Positions 49,285-59,123 of a stretch of 64,000 bases of DNA are shown piece by piece. The stretch lies in contig JAKQOG010000078.1 in the NCBI GenBank assembly GCA_029565395.1, forward strand, positions 1 through 64,000. The letters are read 5' to 3'. The first letter of the stretch is position 1. Each line of letters begins with the position of its first letter. Made by a program: the position numbers and the translations under genes. The notes below the pieces were generated by a model. The model made no database searches. It was not told the DNA's origin and worked only from the letters and a program-made list of their open reading frames with translations. Source of the stretch: Candidatus Hydrogenedentota bacterium. Lineage in GTDB: Bacteria > Hydrogenedentota > Hydrogenedentia > Hydrogenedentales > CAILVY01.

Positions 49285-49681
49285 ATCTGCTACTCTCGTC
49301 TCTTTGTCCCCAGAAATCGCACCTGATGACTAGAATGCAGCCTTTAGTGCTCGTCTGTAGTTCTCCAAGATCTCAACCCCATATTACTCCATGACCGTAT
49401 GCAGAATGGACGAGTGGGGATGATGATCGCGCCATTGGGGCAGTGGATGACTCTAGTCATGTTTGACGGTCATCCACAAGTTTGCAACAGGGACAAGACA
49501 GGCCCGACCGCACGGGCTGATGAGTTATCCAGGTTGATGTGGACCCCAAATATGGCAAGAACAAAATGTTTAAAATGACAATGCTGAACAGGTTTCCCGC
49601 ACACAATTCCTTGGCATTAGGTAGCTTGAAATCATGGATGAGTTCTTTGACCATACGGGCAACCAAGAAGACCTGACGGCG

Positions 49682-51187
49682 TTAATTGTTAATCTGTTTC
49701 AAAAAATCACCGAATTTGCCACTCTGGTTCAGCAAATCAATTGCCGTAGTTCCTTCTAACGCATTCCACTTTTCGAACAAAAGGCCCTTTAGCCCCGGGT
49801 CTAAAAAGTCATTTGCATCCAGACGTTGCAGGAGTGAGGCGCTAAGAGGACCATGACGAAGGTCACCCGGCTGTACACTCAGACCTTCCGCTGCCTGTTT
49901 AGAAACCAACAGCAAGTTTAAGGCCCGCTTCTGTCGAGCTAATGCCTTCGATGCCAGAATCATGACGGCCGTCAACGCAGTAATATCCTGCTCCTTCCAT
50001 TTGGAACAGAAAACCTGCTCGAGTATCAGTGCCTTTGTTAGGCGTTCCGCAATTGTTCCAGCGGCGACATCGTGTTTCTTGGACCATGTAAGCGTATTCT
50101 GTACGTCATTCACATGCAGCACTTTGAGAAGCCACTCCTGGCTTTCATGGTCTATCAAGTTTAGCAGCAGAAAGCACCCACGCCGCGACCATCTACCAAC
50201 GTCGCCCTTTTCTTCAAGCAGGCCTCCGAGTACCGGAAATGCTTCAGGAGAGCCTAAAATACCAAGCGCAAACGTAGCGGCACTCCGCACGGGTATTGCT
50301 TCTGTCGGGTTAGTCGCTATAACTGCTAATCTAGGCAGAAAATGTCGGTTTCCGGAACGCCCCGCCCTATCGCACGCCGTTGCCCGAATTCCTGGGTCAT
50401 TGTGGCACATCAGTGCTTCGACATGCTGCTGGGTGGTCTGACTATAACGATCACTCTTTGGAACAAATTTCAACGTGCGTGTGAGCCAAGCCATTGCAGT
50501 TGAGACATCCTCAACGGGGTGGATACTGGGCAGAATTTGAGCGCGAATATGAGCCAGGTGTTCTATTGCTGCTTTTGCCCCAATCGGGCGGCTGTACCTA
50601 AAGGTAAAAGCTCTGCTATTTCTCTTCCGTGACCCCTGCGATCTATTTCGCCTTGGTTCTGATTCCTCCTGTTCCCCCATGGGAAGCAGTGCAACCATTG
50701 ATTCCTCAATCTGGTCCAGATAATTTGCCGGCAACGGCGATGCGATTTCCCAAGACTCAAAGAAGACCTTGGTACAATCCGCTCCAATCTGCTTGGACTC
50801 GAACATAACGCATATTTCATGATTTCGGTAAATGCCACCATCTGTCATGTTCGCGGAACCGATGATAACACGTTGACGGTCAGATACCAGCATCTTTGCA
50901 TGCAACATTGGCAAGGCTCTTACTGCGAGTTTGATTCCGGAGGGATATGTCGTGGCTCTAAAACAGGCAATATGAGAAGCGCCGGAAAGAAAGTCTGATT
51001 CATCACACCGAGCCAAGACTTGAAAACTGAGTGGTCCTGATAGAGACAAGTCGTGCCCAATCAATCTGGCCACATTTTCTGTTATCCACGGAGACATAAG
51101 AAGTAGCTCATGCTGTGTGGCTTTTATGAATGCGGAGAGTGTGTCAATCCAGGCACCGGAGATTATTTGCACGCCAACTACGCCCAT
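49682..51187 (-). CDS. Phospholipase D-like (single HKD) domain fused to HEAT-like repeats
   Basis: LHAKMLVSDRQRVIIGSANMTDGG matches HxK(x)4D(x)6GSxN; C-terminal HEAT pattern (DPGIRATACDRAG, IPVRSAATFALGILGSPEAFPVLGGLLEE); start likely ATG 51187 behind AGGAG. Confidence 0.85.
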   Translation of the reverse strand: MGVVGVQIISGAWIDTLSAFIKATQHELLLMSPWITENVARLIGHDLSLSGPLSFQVLARCDESDFLSGASHIACFRATTYPSGIKLAVRALPMLHAKMLVSDRQRVIIGSANMTDGGIYRNHEICVMFESKQIGADCTKVFFESWEIASPLPANYLDQIEESMVALLPMGEQEESEPRRNRSQGSRKRNSRAFTFRYSRPIGAKAAIEHLAHIRAQILPSIHPVEDVSTAMAWLTRTLKFVPKSDRYSQTTQQHVEALMCHNDPGIRATACDRAGRSGNRHFLPRLAVIATNPTEAIPVRSAATFALGILGSPEAFPVLGGLLEEKGDVGRWSRRGCFLLLNLIDHESQEWLLKVLHVNDVQNTLTWSKKHDVAAGTIAERLTKALILEQVFCSKWKEQDITALTAVMILASKALARQKRALNLLLVSKQAAEGLSVQPGDLRHGPLSASLLQRLDANDFLDPGLKGLLFEKWNALEGTTAIDLLNQSGKFGDFLKQINN

Positions 51188-51760
51188 TGTATTTAAAACT
51201 CCTACTGTCGCGTTGTGTACGGGGCATCCCTGAACCACGCATCGATTGCGGACCCTGGCTTGAACTTCTCGGCCATGTTCCCTCTCCATCTGTCATCCAC
51301 CGGCTAAAGCTCGGTGTATTTCTTATTCGAGTCCCAGCATTTTTCGACCGGGTACTTTTCCGCATTCAGTTTTATTTTACTCTCAACCCCATCCGACAGG
51401 TCAATCCCGGCTCCGTGGGCAATGTACCGGACTCAAGTTATCACGGCCACAAGTTCCTCGGAAACCTGCTGTCTTCCAGCCTCGGATTGCAGGTAAGTCA
51501 AGATTTCAACGTCTCGTTACAGAGCGTGTCAGAAATGCGCGTCCATCATCTCCGCAACGCTGTAGAATCCGTCCTCCGGGGGCGTCTTACCGACGGCTGC
51601 GGTGGGAAAGCCGTTGAAACGCCTGCTGCACTGAATGTGGTTCTTTTGTTCCTGTTCGGCGTTTGATTGGAGGGGCAACAGAAGCAGACAATGAATTGTG
51701 GACATTATGCTGTAACCAATGCTTTCCCGGTTATGTTTTTATCGATGGAGACATTTTGCT

Positions 51761-52138
51761 ATGGACAGTCATTCAACAACTGGCGGCACCTCTGCAGACG
51801 CGGGTGAACCGGGTGCGCCGCTCGTCCGAAATATCAGATGCCGAAAATGCTGCAGGCATATTGACACGACGTACGCCTTCTGTCCTCACTGCGGCACAAA
51901 GCAAAAGAGTGGCGATGCTTGGTACTATCATCCGGTTTGGATTGCTGTCCTGGCCTTCGTCCTCATTGGACCGTTTGCCCTTCCGCTTGTTTGGAAGTCC
52001 ACCCGGATGGGTGTCACGCTCAAGCTGATTCTGGCAGTGTTAATTCTGGCCTACACTGGGTATGGCGTGTACTATCTCTACAAAATAGCCACCATTGATT
52101 TAGCGCAGTTCCGTGAACTTGAAAAATTATTGCACTAG
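51761..52138 (+). CDS. Zinc-ribbon membrane protein
   Basis: IRCRKCCRHIDTTYAFCPHCGTKQ zinc ribbon followed by two hydrophobic helices. Confidence 0.75.
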   Translation: MDSHSTTGGTSADAGEPGAPLVRNIRCRKCCRHIDTTYAFCPHCGTKQKSGDAWYYHPVWIAVLAFVLIGPFALPLVWKSTRMGVTLKLILAVLILAYTGYGVYYLYKIATIDLAQFRELEKLLH

Positions 52139-52229
52139 ATTCAATGACCATGATCACAAACACATTAAAATGCAAATGCGAATTTGATACGGCTTGGCGG
52201 TTTAGCGCGAGGTTATAGAAAGGAACGAA

Positions 52230-55200
52230 ATGGTTGGTATAGGAACACGAAGTATCTTGCTCTTGTTGCTTGCGGTTGGCGCAAACGCGGCGGCGCCTCA
52301 GTTGGAATGGTCTTTCGAAACCCAGGGGAAAATCTACGCTTCGCCGATCATCGTTGATTTGGACAATGATGGATCACCGGAGATCATCATTGCGGCGTCG
52401 CGCGCACAAACGATCTTTTGCCTGGATGGCCGTGGCGGTCAGCGTTGGTCGTATACGCTTGATGATGGCATGAGCGACGGCTTCCAGGCTACGCCCTCGG
52501 CGGCGGATTATGACAGCGACGGGAAAAAGGAGGTTTTCTGGCTCACGCGGGGCGGCACTGCGGGATGCTTGGATGCGCAGGGCAAGCTGATCTGGCGGGT
52601 GTTCCTCAATGATCAATTCGATTACACGGCGCCGGTGCTGGCCGACCTGAATAATGATGACCGCCTGGAGATCGTATTTGGAAGTGAAAGCGGAACGTTA
52701 TACTGTCTGGACGATACCGGCGTGGTGCAGTGGCGATACCAAAGTGAAGGCAGCATTCGCGGTGTGCCCGGTGTGGCGAAGATCAACGGCGTGGGGCGCG
52801 TGTATGCAACGTTCGGCGGTGGTTTGGAGGCCTGTTTTGACGCCGAGGGCAACATTCTTTGGCAACATAAAGAGGGATTGCCACGAGGGCAGCGGTGGTC
52901 TGCCGTGGCGATAGGCGATCTGGACGCGGATGGGCGGCAGGAGTCGGTCTGCGCGACGGAGGATTTCCAGGTGATTGCGCGCGATGCGGAAACCGGTGAG
53001 GAACGCTGGCGTTTCAAGGGAAAGGGGAATATCGATCAAACGTGCAGTTTTGCGTTGGCGGATTTTGATAATTCCGGGAAATTGGATGTAGTGACGGGCG
53101 ATTCTTCCGGAAATGTGTATAGGATAGGTGAGGGACAGGTGGTGTGGAGCGCCGATGTGCGAGACAGTATTGTGCAAGGCCCCTCCATCGGCGATGTGGA
53201 TGGCGATGGCGCGCTGGAGATATTGGTGTGCTCCCGGTCGAACCGCCTGGTATGTCTTTCGCAGGACGGACAGGAACAATGGCAGTACGCCACCGAGGCC
53301 GCCCCGCTGACCACGCCTGCGCTAGGCGATGTGGATCAGGATGGGCAGATCGAGATCATTTTTACGGCAAAAGACCGGTTTGTACGGTGCCTTTCCGTGA
53401 ATGGTGAAGCGGCGCACGCCAAACTCCCATGGCCGATGCTTGCACATGATCCGCAGCTTTCCAATAATGTCACTGGAGCCGCATTCACCCCGCCGCCGCC
53501 GGCGGAATCCATATTGGACACTCCTTTATTCTCCATAGATCATTTCGCCCCGCTTCATATGGGTAACAATCGCATTCCCGTGCATTTCCGAAACAATAGT
53601 TTTCGAGGCCGCCACCTGGAAGCGGTGGTCGAGGTGAAATGTCCGGAGGGGAACGTCGTCAGCAAAACCATTTCCCATGTATGCGAACCCTATGAAACCG
53701 CAGATTCCCATTTGGAGTTGATGGTACTAATGGGCGGCGAGTATGCGCTATCCGCCCGGTTGCTGGACGTGGGCACCGGTGCGTTACTGGATACAGTTCA
53801 AGATTCCGCCACGGTGGTTCCGTTTGAGGAGGAACGCCGGGAAGCAGGGGAGCTTGAACAAACTGCGGCGGCGCTTATTCGTGAAATTCAGGATGTTTCA
53901 TTGAAACAACGCGCGGAAGCAGCTTGTCACCAGGCGCAAAACGCCTTAAACAAGGCTTTGGACGATTTTTCGGACAGCACTACTATCAAGAACAAAGTTC
54001 AATGTGTCCAAATAGCAGCAACGATGCTTAAAAATGAATTGGCGCGTTTGTATGCGATACACGCCACGCCCGTTCCTGTGTGGAATTTCGCTGTAGTGCC
54101 TGAAACCACGCTGAGAAAGGTGTTTCAGGACGAACCCTGCCTGACATCGCTTCGTGTGCCGCAGACGATTCGGATTCATCTTGCGCGGAATGAATACGAA
54201 GGCGCGCAAGTGATCGTCGTACCGCTGTGGAGCGCTTTGAAGCAGGTGATCGTGAAGCCGGGTGCATTGAAACAGGAAAATGGCCCGGGAACCATCCCAG
54301 AGGGAAATATTCACGTTCAGCGTGTGGGATATGTTCCGATTGGGCCCTCGGAATACAACTTTCGGGTAGAAAAACAGGGCCTGTATCCCGATGTGTTGTT
54401 TTCTGAAGATCCGGTGGACATACCCGCCTCACAATGCGCCCAACCCTATTTTGTGACGGTAAAAACGGAAATGGATACCCTGCCAGGCGATTATTCCGGC
54501 ACAATTGATGTAGTGGCAGGGGAAAATGCACTCAGCATTCCAATCCAGGTGCATGTGTGGGACTTTGCATTGCCGAAAGAAACCACCTTAAAAACGTCTT
54601 TTTGGATGAATGAGGGATATATTAAAGCGTTCTACAACTATCCGGATCGCGTGCCGTTCGACGTGCGCAAGAAATTTTACGATTTGCATTTGGAACACCG
54701 GATGAGTCCGATCAAGGATTTCAGCATGGACTTGCTGGAGGACTTTGAGTATCTGATGACGCACGGACAGAACTGTTTCTTCATTCCCATTCCGGACAAG
54801 ATGGAACCGGACAAAATGGAGGCCTACAAAAAGAATGTGCTGGAAACACGGGCGTTCCTGCAGGAAAAAGGCTGGGCGGACAAAGCCCTGTTTTACAGCC
54901 GCGACGAAGTGGCGGTGATGGCGCGGCATCTCATCCCGGACGTGATGGAAATGAACGCCTGGATCAAAAGCTTCCTGCCGGAATGGCCCCGGCTCGAAAC
55001 CAGCGCGCCCGAACAGGCCCTCGCAGGCGGTGTGGATATCTGGTGCCCCACCATCGACAACTTCAATCCCGCGTTTCTGAAAACGCGCATGGCGCAGGGC
55101 GACCGTCTCTGGATGTATACCGTGTGGGGCCGGCCTGGCATCATGATCGAATTCCCCGCCACGGATCACCGATTGATGTTCTGGGAGTGTTGGAAATACG

Positions 55201-55604
55201 GTGCGGAAGGTTTCCTCTATTGGGGCACCACGCATTGGGACCTTAACACGCAGGGGGAGGAACGCTGGCCCGCGCGGCCCTGGATCACCTACAACCGTCA
55301 GCCCGGCCACAACGGCTGCGGCTACATGGTGTATCCCGGACCGGACGGCACGCCGCTGCCCTCGGTCCGCATGAGCGTCGCCCGCGACGGCATCGAAGAT
55401 TTTGAGTATTTTACGCTTTTACAATCGCTACTGACATCGAAAGGCGCATTGGCGCCTGAACCGTTGCGCAAGCAAGCGGAAGAAGAATTGGCAGTGGATC
55501 CCAAGGTGGTCATGGACAACAAGCGCTTTACGGAAAATCCTGAGGATATCCTGAACGCCCGCGCACGAATTGCGGAATTAATTGAGAGATTGAAAAAACA
55601 TTAA
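52230..55604 (+). CDS. PQQ-like beta-propeller + DUF4091 glycoside-hydrolase-like protein
   Basis: Repeated IIVDLDNDGSPEIIIAASRAQTIFCLDGRGGQRWSY units; C-terminal DUF4091-like PSVRMSVARDGIEDFEYFTLLQSLL. Confidence 0.85.
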   Translation: MVGIGTRSILLLLLAVGANAAAPQLEWSFETQGKIYASPIIVDLDNDGSPEIIIAASRAQTIFCLDGRGGQRWSYTLDDGMSDGFQATPSAADYDSDGKKEVFWLTRGGTAGCLDAQGKLIWRVFLNDQFDYTAPVLADLNNDDRLEIVFGSESGTLYCLDDTGVVQWRYQSEGSIRGVPGVAKINGVGRVYATFGGGLEACFDAEGNILWQHKEGLPRGQRWSAVAIGDLDADGRQESVCATEDFQVIARDAETGEERWRFKGKGNIDQTCSFALADFDNSGKLDVVTGDSSGNVYRIGEGQVVWSADVRDSIVQGPSIGDVDGDGALEILVCSRSNRLVCLSQDGQEQWQYATEAAPLTTPALGDVDQDGQIEIIFTAKDRFVRCLSVNGEAAHAKLPWPMLAHDPQLSNNVTGAAFTPPPPAESILDTPLFSIDHFAPLHMGNNRIPVHFRNNSFRGRHLEAVVEVKCPEGNVVSKTISHVCEPYETADSHLELMVLMGGEYALSARLLDVGTGALLDTVQDSATVVPFEEERREAGELEQTAAALIREIQDVSLKQRAEAACHQAQNALNKALDDFSDSTTIKNKVQCVQIAATMLKNELARLYAIHATPVPVWNFAVVPETTLRKVFQDEPCLTSLRVPQTIRIHLARNEYEGAQVIVVPLWSALKQVIVKPGALKQENGPGTIPEGNIHVQRVGYVPIGPSEYNFRVEKQGLYPDVLFSEDPVDIPASQCAQPYFVTVKTEMDTLPGDYSGTIDVVAGENALSIPIQVHVWDFALPKETTLKTSFWMNEGYIKAFYNYPDRVPFDVRKKFYDLHLEHRMSPIKDFSMDLLEDFEYLMTHGQNCFFIPIPDKMEPDKMEAYKKNVLETRAFLQEKGWADKALFYSRDEVAVMARHLIPDVMEMNAWIKSFLPEWPRLETSAPEQALAGGVDIWCPTIDNFNPAFLKTRMAQGDRLWMYTVWGRPGIMIEFPATDHRLMFWECWKYGAEGFLYWGTTHWDLNTQGEERWPARPWITYNRQPGHNGCGYMVYPGPDGTPLPSVRMSVARDGIEDFEYFTLLQSLLTSKGALAPEPLRKQAEEELAVDPKVVMDNKRFTENPEDILNARARIAELIERLKKH

Positions 55605-55656
55605 TTCGATTGTAGACCGACGACTACTCGTGTTCATTATCGTACTTTTGCTTGTG

Positions 55657-55768
55657 TGGGAGGGCGAGGCTCCTGCCGAGCCGTACAACAAGATCTGGAA
55701 AATCACAAATCCATATGTCGAATAAGGTATATTTGATTCAACGGCTCGGCAGGAGCCTCGCCCTCCCA
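55657..55768. repeat. Long palindromic repeat (GGCGAGGCTCCTGCCGAGCC type)
   Basis: 28-bp perfect arms TGGGAGGGCGAGGCTCCTGCCGAGCCGT (55657-55684) / ACGGCTCGGCAGGAGCCTCGCCCTCCCA (55741-55768), 56-bp loop; spurious translations give GRGSCRA, GSAGASPS, EGEAPAEP. Confidence 0.85.
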
Positions 55769-55831
55769 ATGGTGTTTTTTTAAGATACTGTCAGAGACAC
55801 GTGAAGACCTGTAGCAAAAGGAATTGTTGGC

Positions 55832-58800
55832 ATGTCGTATACACATCAAAGCATTGTGTTTGTTCTTATGATGTTCTCCCTCTCCGCGCGGGCGAATGTG
55901 GAGATCATCACGGAAAAGTACTCTGCGGAATTTCAGTGGGGGGTCCTCTGTACATTGTCGGATGCAGGCGGCAGTCTGTTTGTTTCTCCCGCGAAGGAAT
56001 GCAAGGGGGGTGGCCTGCATCGGGTGGGGGCGGATCATTGGGCGCAGAACAGCGCGGCGATGACAAATGGGGAACGCCTGACCAATTTAAGCGACTTGGA
56101 GGGGGCGCATATGGAGAATCAATACCTACCGGACAAGGCCAGCGGCGAACTGATCATCACGCAGCGGGCGGAATCGCTGCAGAAAGGGGTATGGGGCGTC
56201 GAGTGGTCCATTGAATACATTCCATTGGACATGAACGTGATCATTCCGGCGCATTCCGGCACGAAACTCACACGCCGCACGCCGGGTTCCAATCAGTACT
56301 TCGATTATCCGATGAGTTGGGAAGCGCAGTTTGTTCTTGTGGAAGGGAAGAACCGCGGTTTTTATGTATGGGCGGAGGATGCACAGGGCGTTTTTAAGCG
56401 TTTGACTGTTGAACGGCGCGCGGAAGGTTGGCGGTTAGGGTTCATTACGATGCCGCTGGCTCCATTTGAGGAGCGCAGCGGCTGCGAGTCGGTAAAGTGG
56501 CATCTGGGGGTATATGAAGGCGATTGGCGATGGCCCGTGAAACGATATCGCGATTGGATGGTGGAAGCATTCCAGCCCACGCCGCGCGAACAACAAAATC
56601 CCACATGGGTGCACGATATTCGGGCGTGCATTATCATGGGTTTGGATGTGGATATATTGAATGCCCTCTCTACGCGGCTGGAACCCCAACAAACCGTGCT
56701 CTATATACCAGGATGGCGCGCAGAGGGGTATGACCGGGATTATCCCACGTATGACAAGGCGCTCGATCCGTTGGTTCCCTTCATTCAGCGTGCGCATGAA
56801 CTCGGTTTCCGCGTGATGCTGCATGTGAATTATTTCGGCTGCGATCCGCTCAATCCTGCGTATGCCGGCTTTGAGAAATATCAGGTGCGCAGTCCGTGGG
56901 GCAATCATGACAAGGAGTGGTGGTTGTGGACCCGCGCCGATCCGATTATTAAATTTGCTTATATCAATCCCGCGTGCAAGGCATGGCGCGAATTGTTCAC
57001 CGGGCGGATGAAGACCTTGTGCGAAACCTTCCAAGTAGATGCGCTCCATCTCGATCAGACCTTGTGCAATTATAACGATTACAATGGGCGGATCGATGGC
57101 ATGACCATGATGGAGGGGAACATCGCGCTGCACCGCGAATTGCGCGAAGCGCTCCCGCACGTGGCGCTGAGCGGCGAAGGGCTCAACGAAATCACGTACC
57201 GTCATGAAGCCTTTGCGCAACGGCATGCGATGGGCATCAACCATCCCGATGGCACCTTTGACCGGCAAACGCTGAGGATGGCGCATCCTGTGAGTTCCTA
57301 TCTATTCCGGCCTTTCACCACGATCTACGGTTATCTCGGTATTGCGCCGCCTACGGACGCGCAACTCTACGCGGCGTGGTGGGAATCCTATCGCTATTGG
57401 GGGGTAATCCCGACATTAAAACCCGCACTGTCTGAAATCTTGAATCCTTCCCCTTTCACGCAACAATTCTTTGATGAAGCGGGATTCTGGCAGCGGGAGC
57501 AAGTATCCGTTGCGGTGGACGCCGCATGGCCGGAAAATGTTGCCTTTCCACTGATAACCGCAACCGGTGATTCTGCGGCGTACACGGTAAATCGGTGTTT
57601 GATGTGGGAGGATCGCGAAGTCAGCCGGACGATCAGTGATGAGAGTCATATCACTCTTCCTGGAACCATCCCCGGCTGGCGCGCTTTCAACGATCATGAA
57701 ATCATCGGCCTTGAGCCGGAGTGCTGGTATCCCTATTTCGCGGCTCCGCGCACGATGGATGGATTACACCTCACACAATTGCCGGATGGATTCACCGTGG
57801 GGGCCGTAGTGGATCAGCCGGACCTGCGGTGGGTCCAACTCAACCCCAGCAGCACGGCGATGATTCCGCTGGCGCCCAAAATTGCAGACGCCCGGTGCGC
57901 ATCCTGTCCGTTCGAGGGGGATGTGCGTGAAACACATGGCGAGTTGCACGATCCCGATGGCGCTTTATTCTATGGAACGGGCGACGCCATCTTTGCGCAT
58001 CCGCCGTATCAGAACGGGCGAATCGGCGTTGCCCGCGCGCGCATTGCGCTGCGTCTGCCCAATACCGCGCAACGCTTTGTCAGTGAGGTTGCGATGGACA
58101 CCGGTGCGGTCGGCGAAGGGCGCACCGATGGCGTTCTCTATGGCGCGCGCATTTTAGCGGATGGAAAAGAGTCCTCCGCGGAACTGCTTCAGGCCACCAG
58201 CGATCACAAAGAGCTTGCCTTGGATTTGCGATCGTTTGCGGGGAAAGAGGCGGTGCTGGAATTGAGCGTGCATCCCGGTCCGGCGCACAGTCCAAACTAT
58301 GACTGGGCGCGCTGGTATTCCCCGCGTATCGAATGTGACAAACATATCCAAGCGGAAGTGGAATTGGCGGGTATTCTTAATACGAGGCTCGCTTTGTCCG
58401 GAAAACAGGAAACCACTTTGGCGCCCGATGCCGATGCTCTTTCCTTTATCATGAACTGCCCCGGAACGGTCTACCTTCTTCTGGAACCCCCTTCGCCAAT
58501 CACACTCCCATATTCCTTAAAAGCCGCGCAATCGCATACCGCTTTCCTGAGCGATGCAGGAACCACCTTGGAAAATCCCCCGCATGCCTGTGTGGCGGAT
58601 CAATCCAGCACCGTAGACGGCATCACGCGCGAAGGGATCTTTATGCATCCCCCGGATCATGGCCGGACCGTGGCGAATTTCGCTATGCAATTGCCTGATG
58701 CTCCGACGGAATTTCATGCGTTTGTGGGCATCCGTGACACCTCGAAATCGGACAGCGTGCTGTTCCTCGTTGAGGCCAACGGCGAAGAACTCCACCGGCA

Positions 58801-58951
58801 ACTGGTTCTCCCCGGCGCATGGCACGAACTCATTTGTGATCTAAGCCCTTGGGCCGGAAAACCCCTCGTGCTCTCCCTTGTCACGGATTCAAACGGCCCC
58901 TTTGCCTGCGACTGGGCCCATTGGGGCGAACCCACCGTGCGGGAAAAATAA
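55832..58951 (+). CDS. Large secreted DUF6259-like glycoside hydrolase-related protein
   Basis: Signal peptide; TIM-barrel features (RAHELGFRVMLHVNYFGCDP, ALHLDQTLCNYNDYNG, VALSGEGLNEI) with C-terminal beta domains. Confidence 0.65.
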   Translation: MSYTHQSIVFVLMMFSLSARANVEIITEKYSAEFQWGVLCTLSDAGGSLFVSPAKECKGGGLHRVGADHWAQNSAAMTNGERLTNLSDLEGAHMENQYLPDKASGELIITQRAESLQKGVWGVEWSIEYIPLDMNVIIPAHSGTKLTRRTPGSNQYFDYPMSWEAQFVLVEGKNRGFYVWAEDAQGVFKRLTVERRAEGWRLGFITMPLAPFEERSGCESVKWHLGVYEGDWRWPVKRYRDWMVEAFQPTPREQQNPTWVHDIRACIIMGLDVDILNALSTRLEPQQTVLYIPGWRAEGYDRDYPTYDKALDPLVPFIQRAHELGFRVMLHVNYFGCDPLNPAYAGFEKYQVRSPWGNHDKEWWLWTRADPIIKFAYINPACKAWRELFTGRMKTLCETFQVDALHLDQTLCNYNDYNGRIDGMTMMEGNIALHRELREALPHVALSGEGLNEITYRHEAFAQRHAMGINHPDGTFDRQTLRMAHPVSSYLFRPFTTIYGYLGIAPPTDAQLYAAWWESYRYWGVIPTLKPALSEILNPSPFTQQFFDEAGFWQREQVSVAVDAAWPENVAFPLITATGDSAAYTVNRCLMWEDREVSRTISDESHITLPGTIPGWRAFNDHEIIGLEPECWYPYFAAPRTMDGLHLTQLPDGFTVGAVVDQPDLRWVQLNPSSTAMIPLAPKIADARCASCPFEGDVRETHGELHDPDGALFYGTGDAIFAHPPYQNGRIGVARARIALRLPNTAQRFVSEVAMDTGAVGEGRTDGVLYGARILADGKESSAELLQATSDHKELALDLRSFAGKEAVLELSVHPGPAHSPNYDWARWYSPRIECDKHIQAEVELAGILNTRLALSGKQETTLAPDADALSFIMNCPGTVYLLLEPPSPITLPYSLKAAQSHTAFLSDAGTTLENPPHACVADQSSTVDGITREGIFMHPPDHGRTVANFAMQLPDAPTEFHAFVGIRDTSKSDSVLFLVEANGEELHRQLVLPGAWHELICDLSPWAGKPLVLSLVTDSNGPFACDWAHWGEPTVREK

Positions 58952-59014
58952 TTGGAAAGGCCACAATAAAATGTCCCCTGCCATTATCAGGGCTGACGTT
59001 CGCCCTATACGCGC

Positions 59015-59043
59015 TTGAAATACACGTATCGCTCTACTATACT
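59015..59043 (+). promoter_or_regulatory. Sigma70-type promoter upstream of the yhcG-like gene
   Basis: TTGAAA (59015-59020), 17-bp spacer, TATACT (59038-59043). Confidence 0.6.
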
Positions 59044-59123
59044 TATCCTGTGCCTGAGTTCATGGTGCGTGAACAAATCAGGTTGAGAGCGTGCGAAGTT
59101 TAATAAGAAAAGAGGGTGAGAGC

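Noticed and set aside
49457-49666. 69-aa minus-strand ORF downstream of the PLD-HEAT gene as a third islet component
   Set aside because: No recognisable domain and no independent support; could be non-coding or a remnant.
55578-56038. Small minus-strand ORFs 55578-55769 and 55703-56038 as peptide genes
   Set aside because: Their translations (GRGSCRA, GSAGASPS, EGEAPAEP) come from the palindromic repeat, not from a conserved gene.
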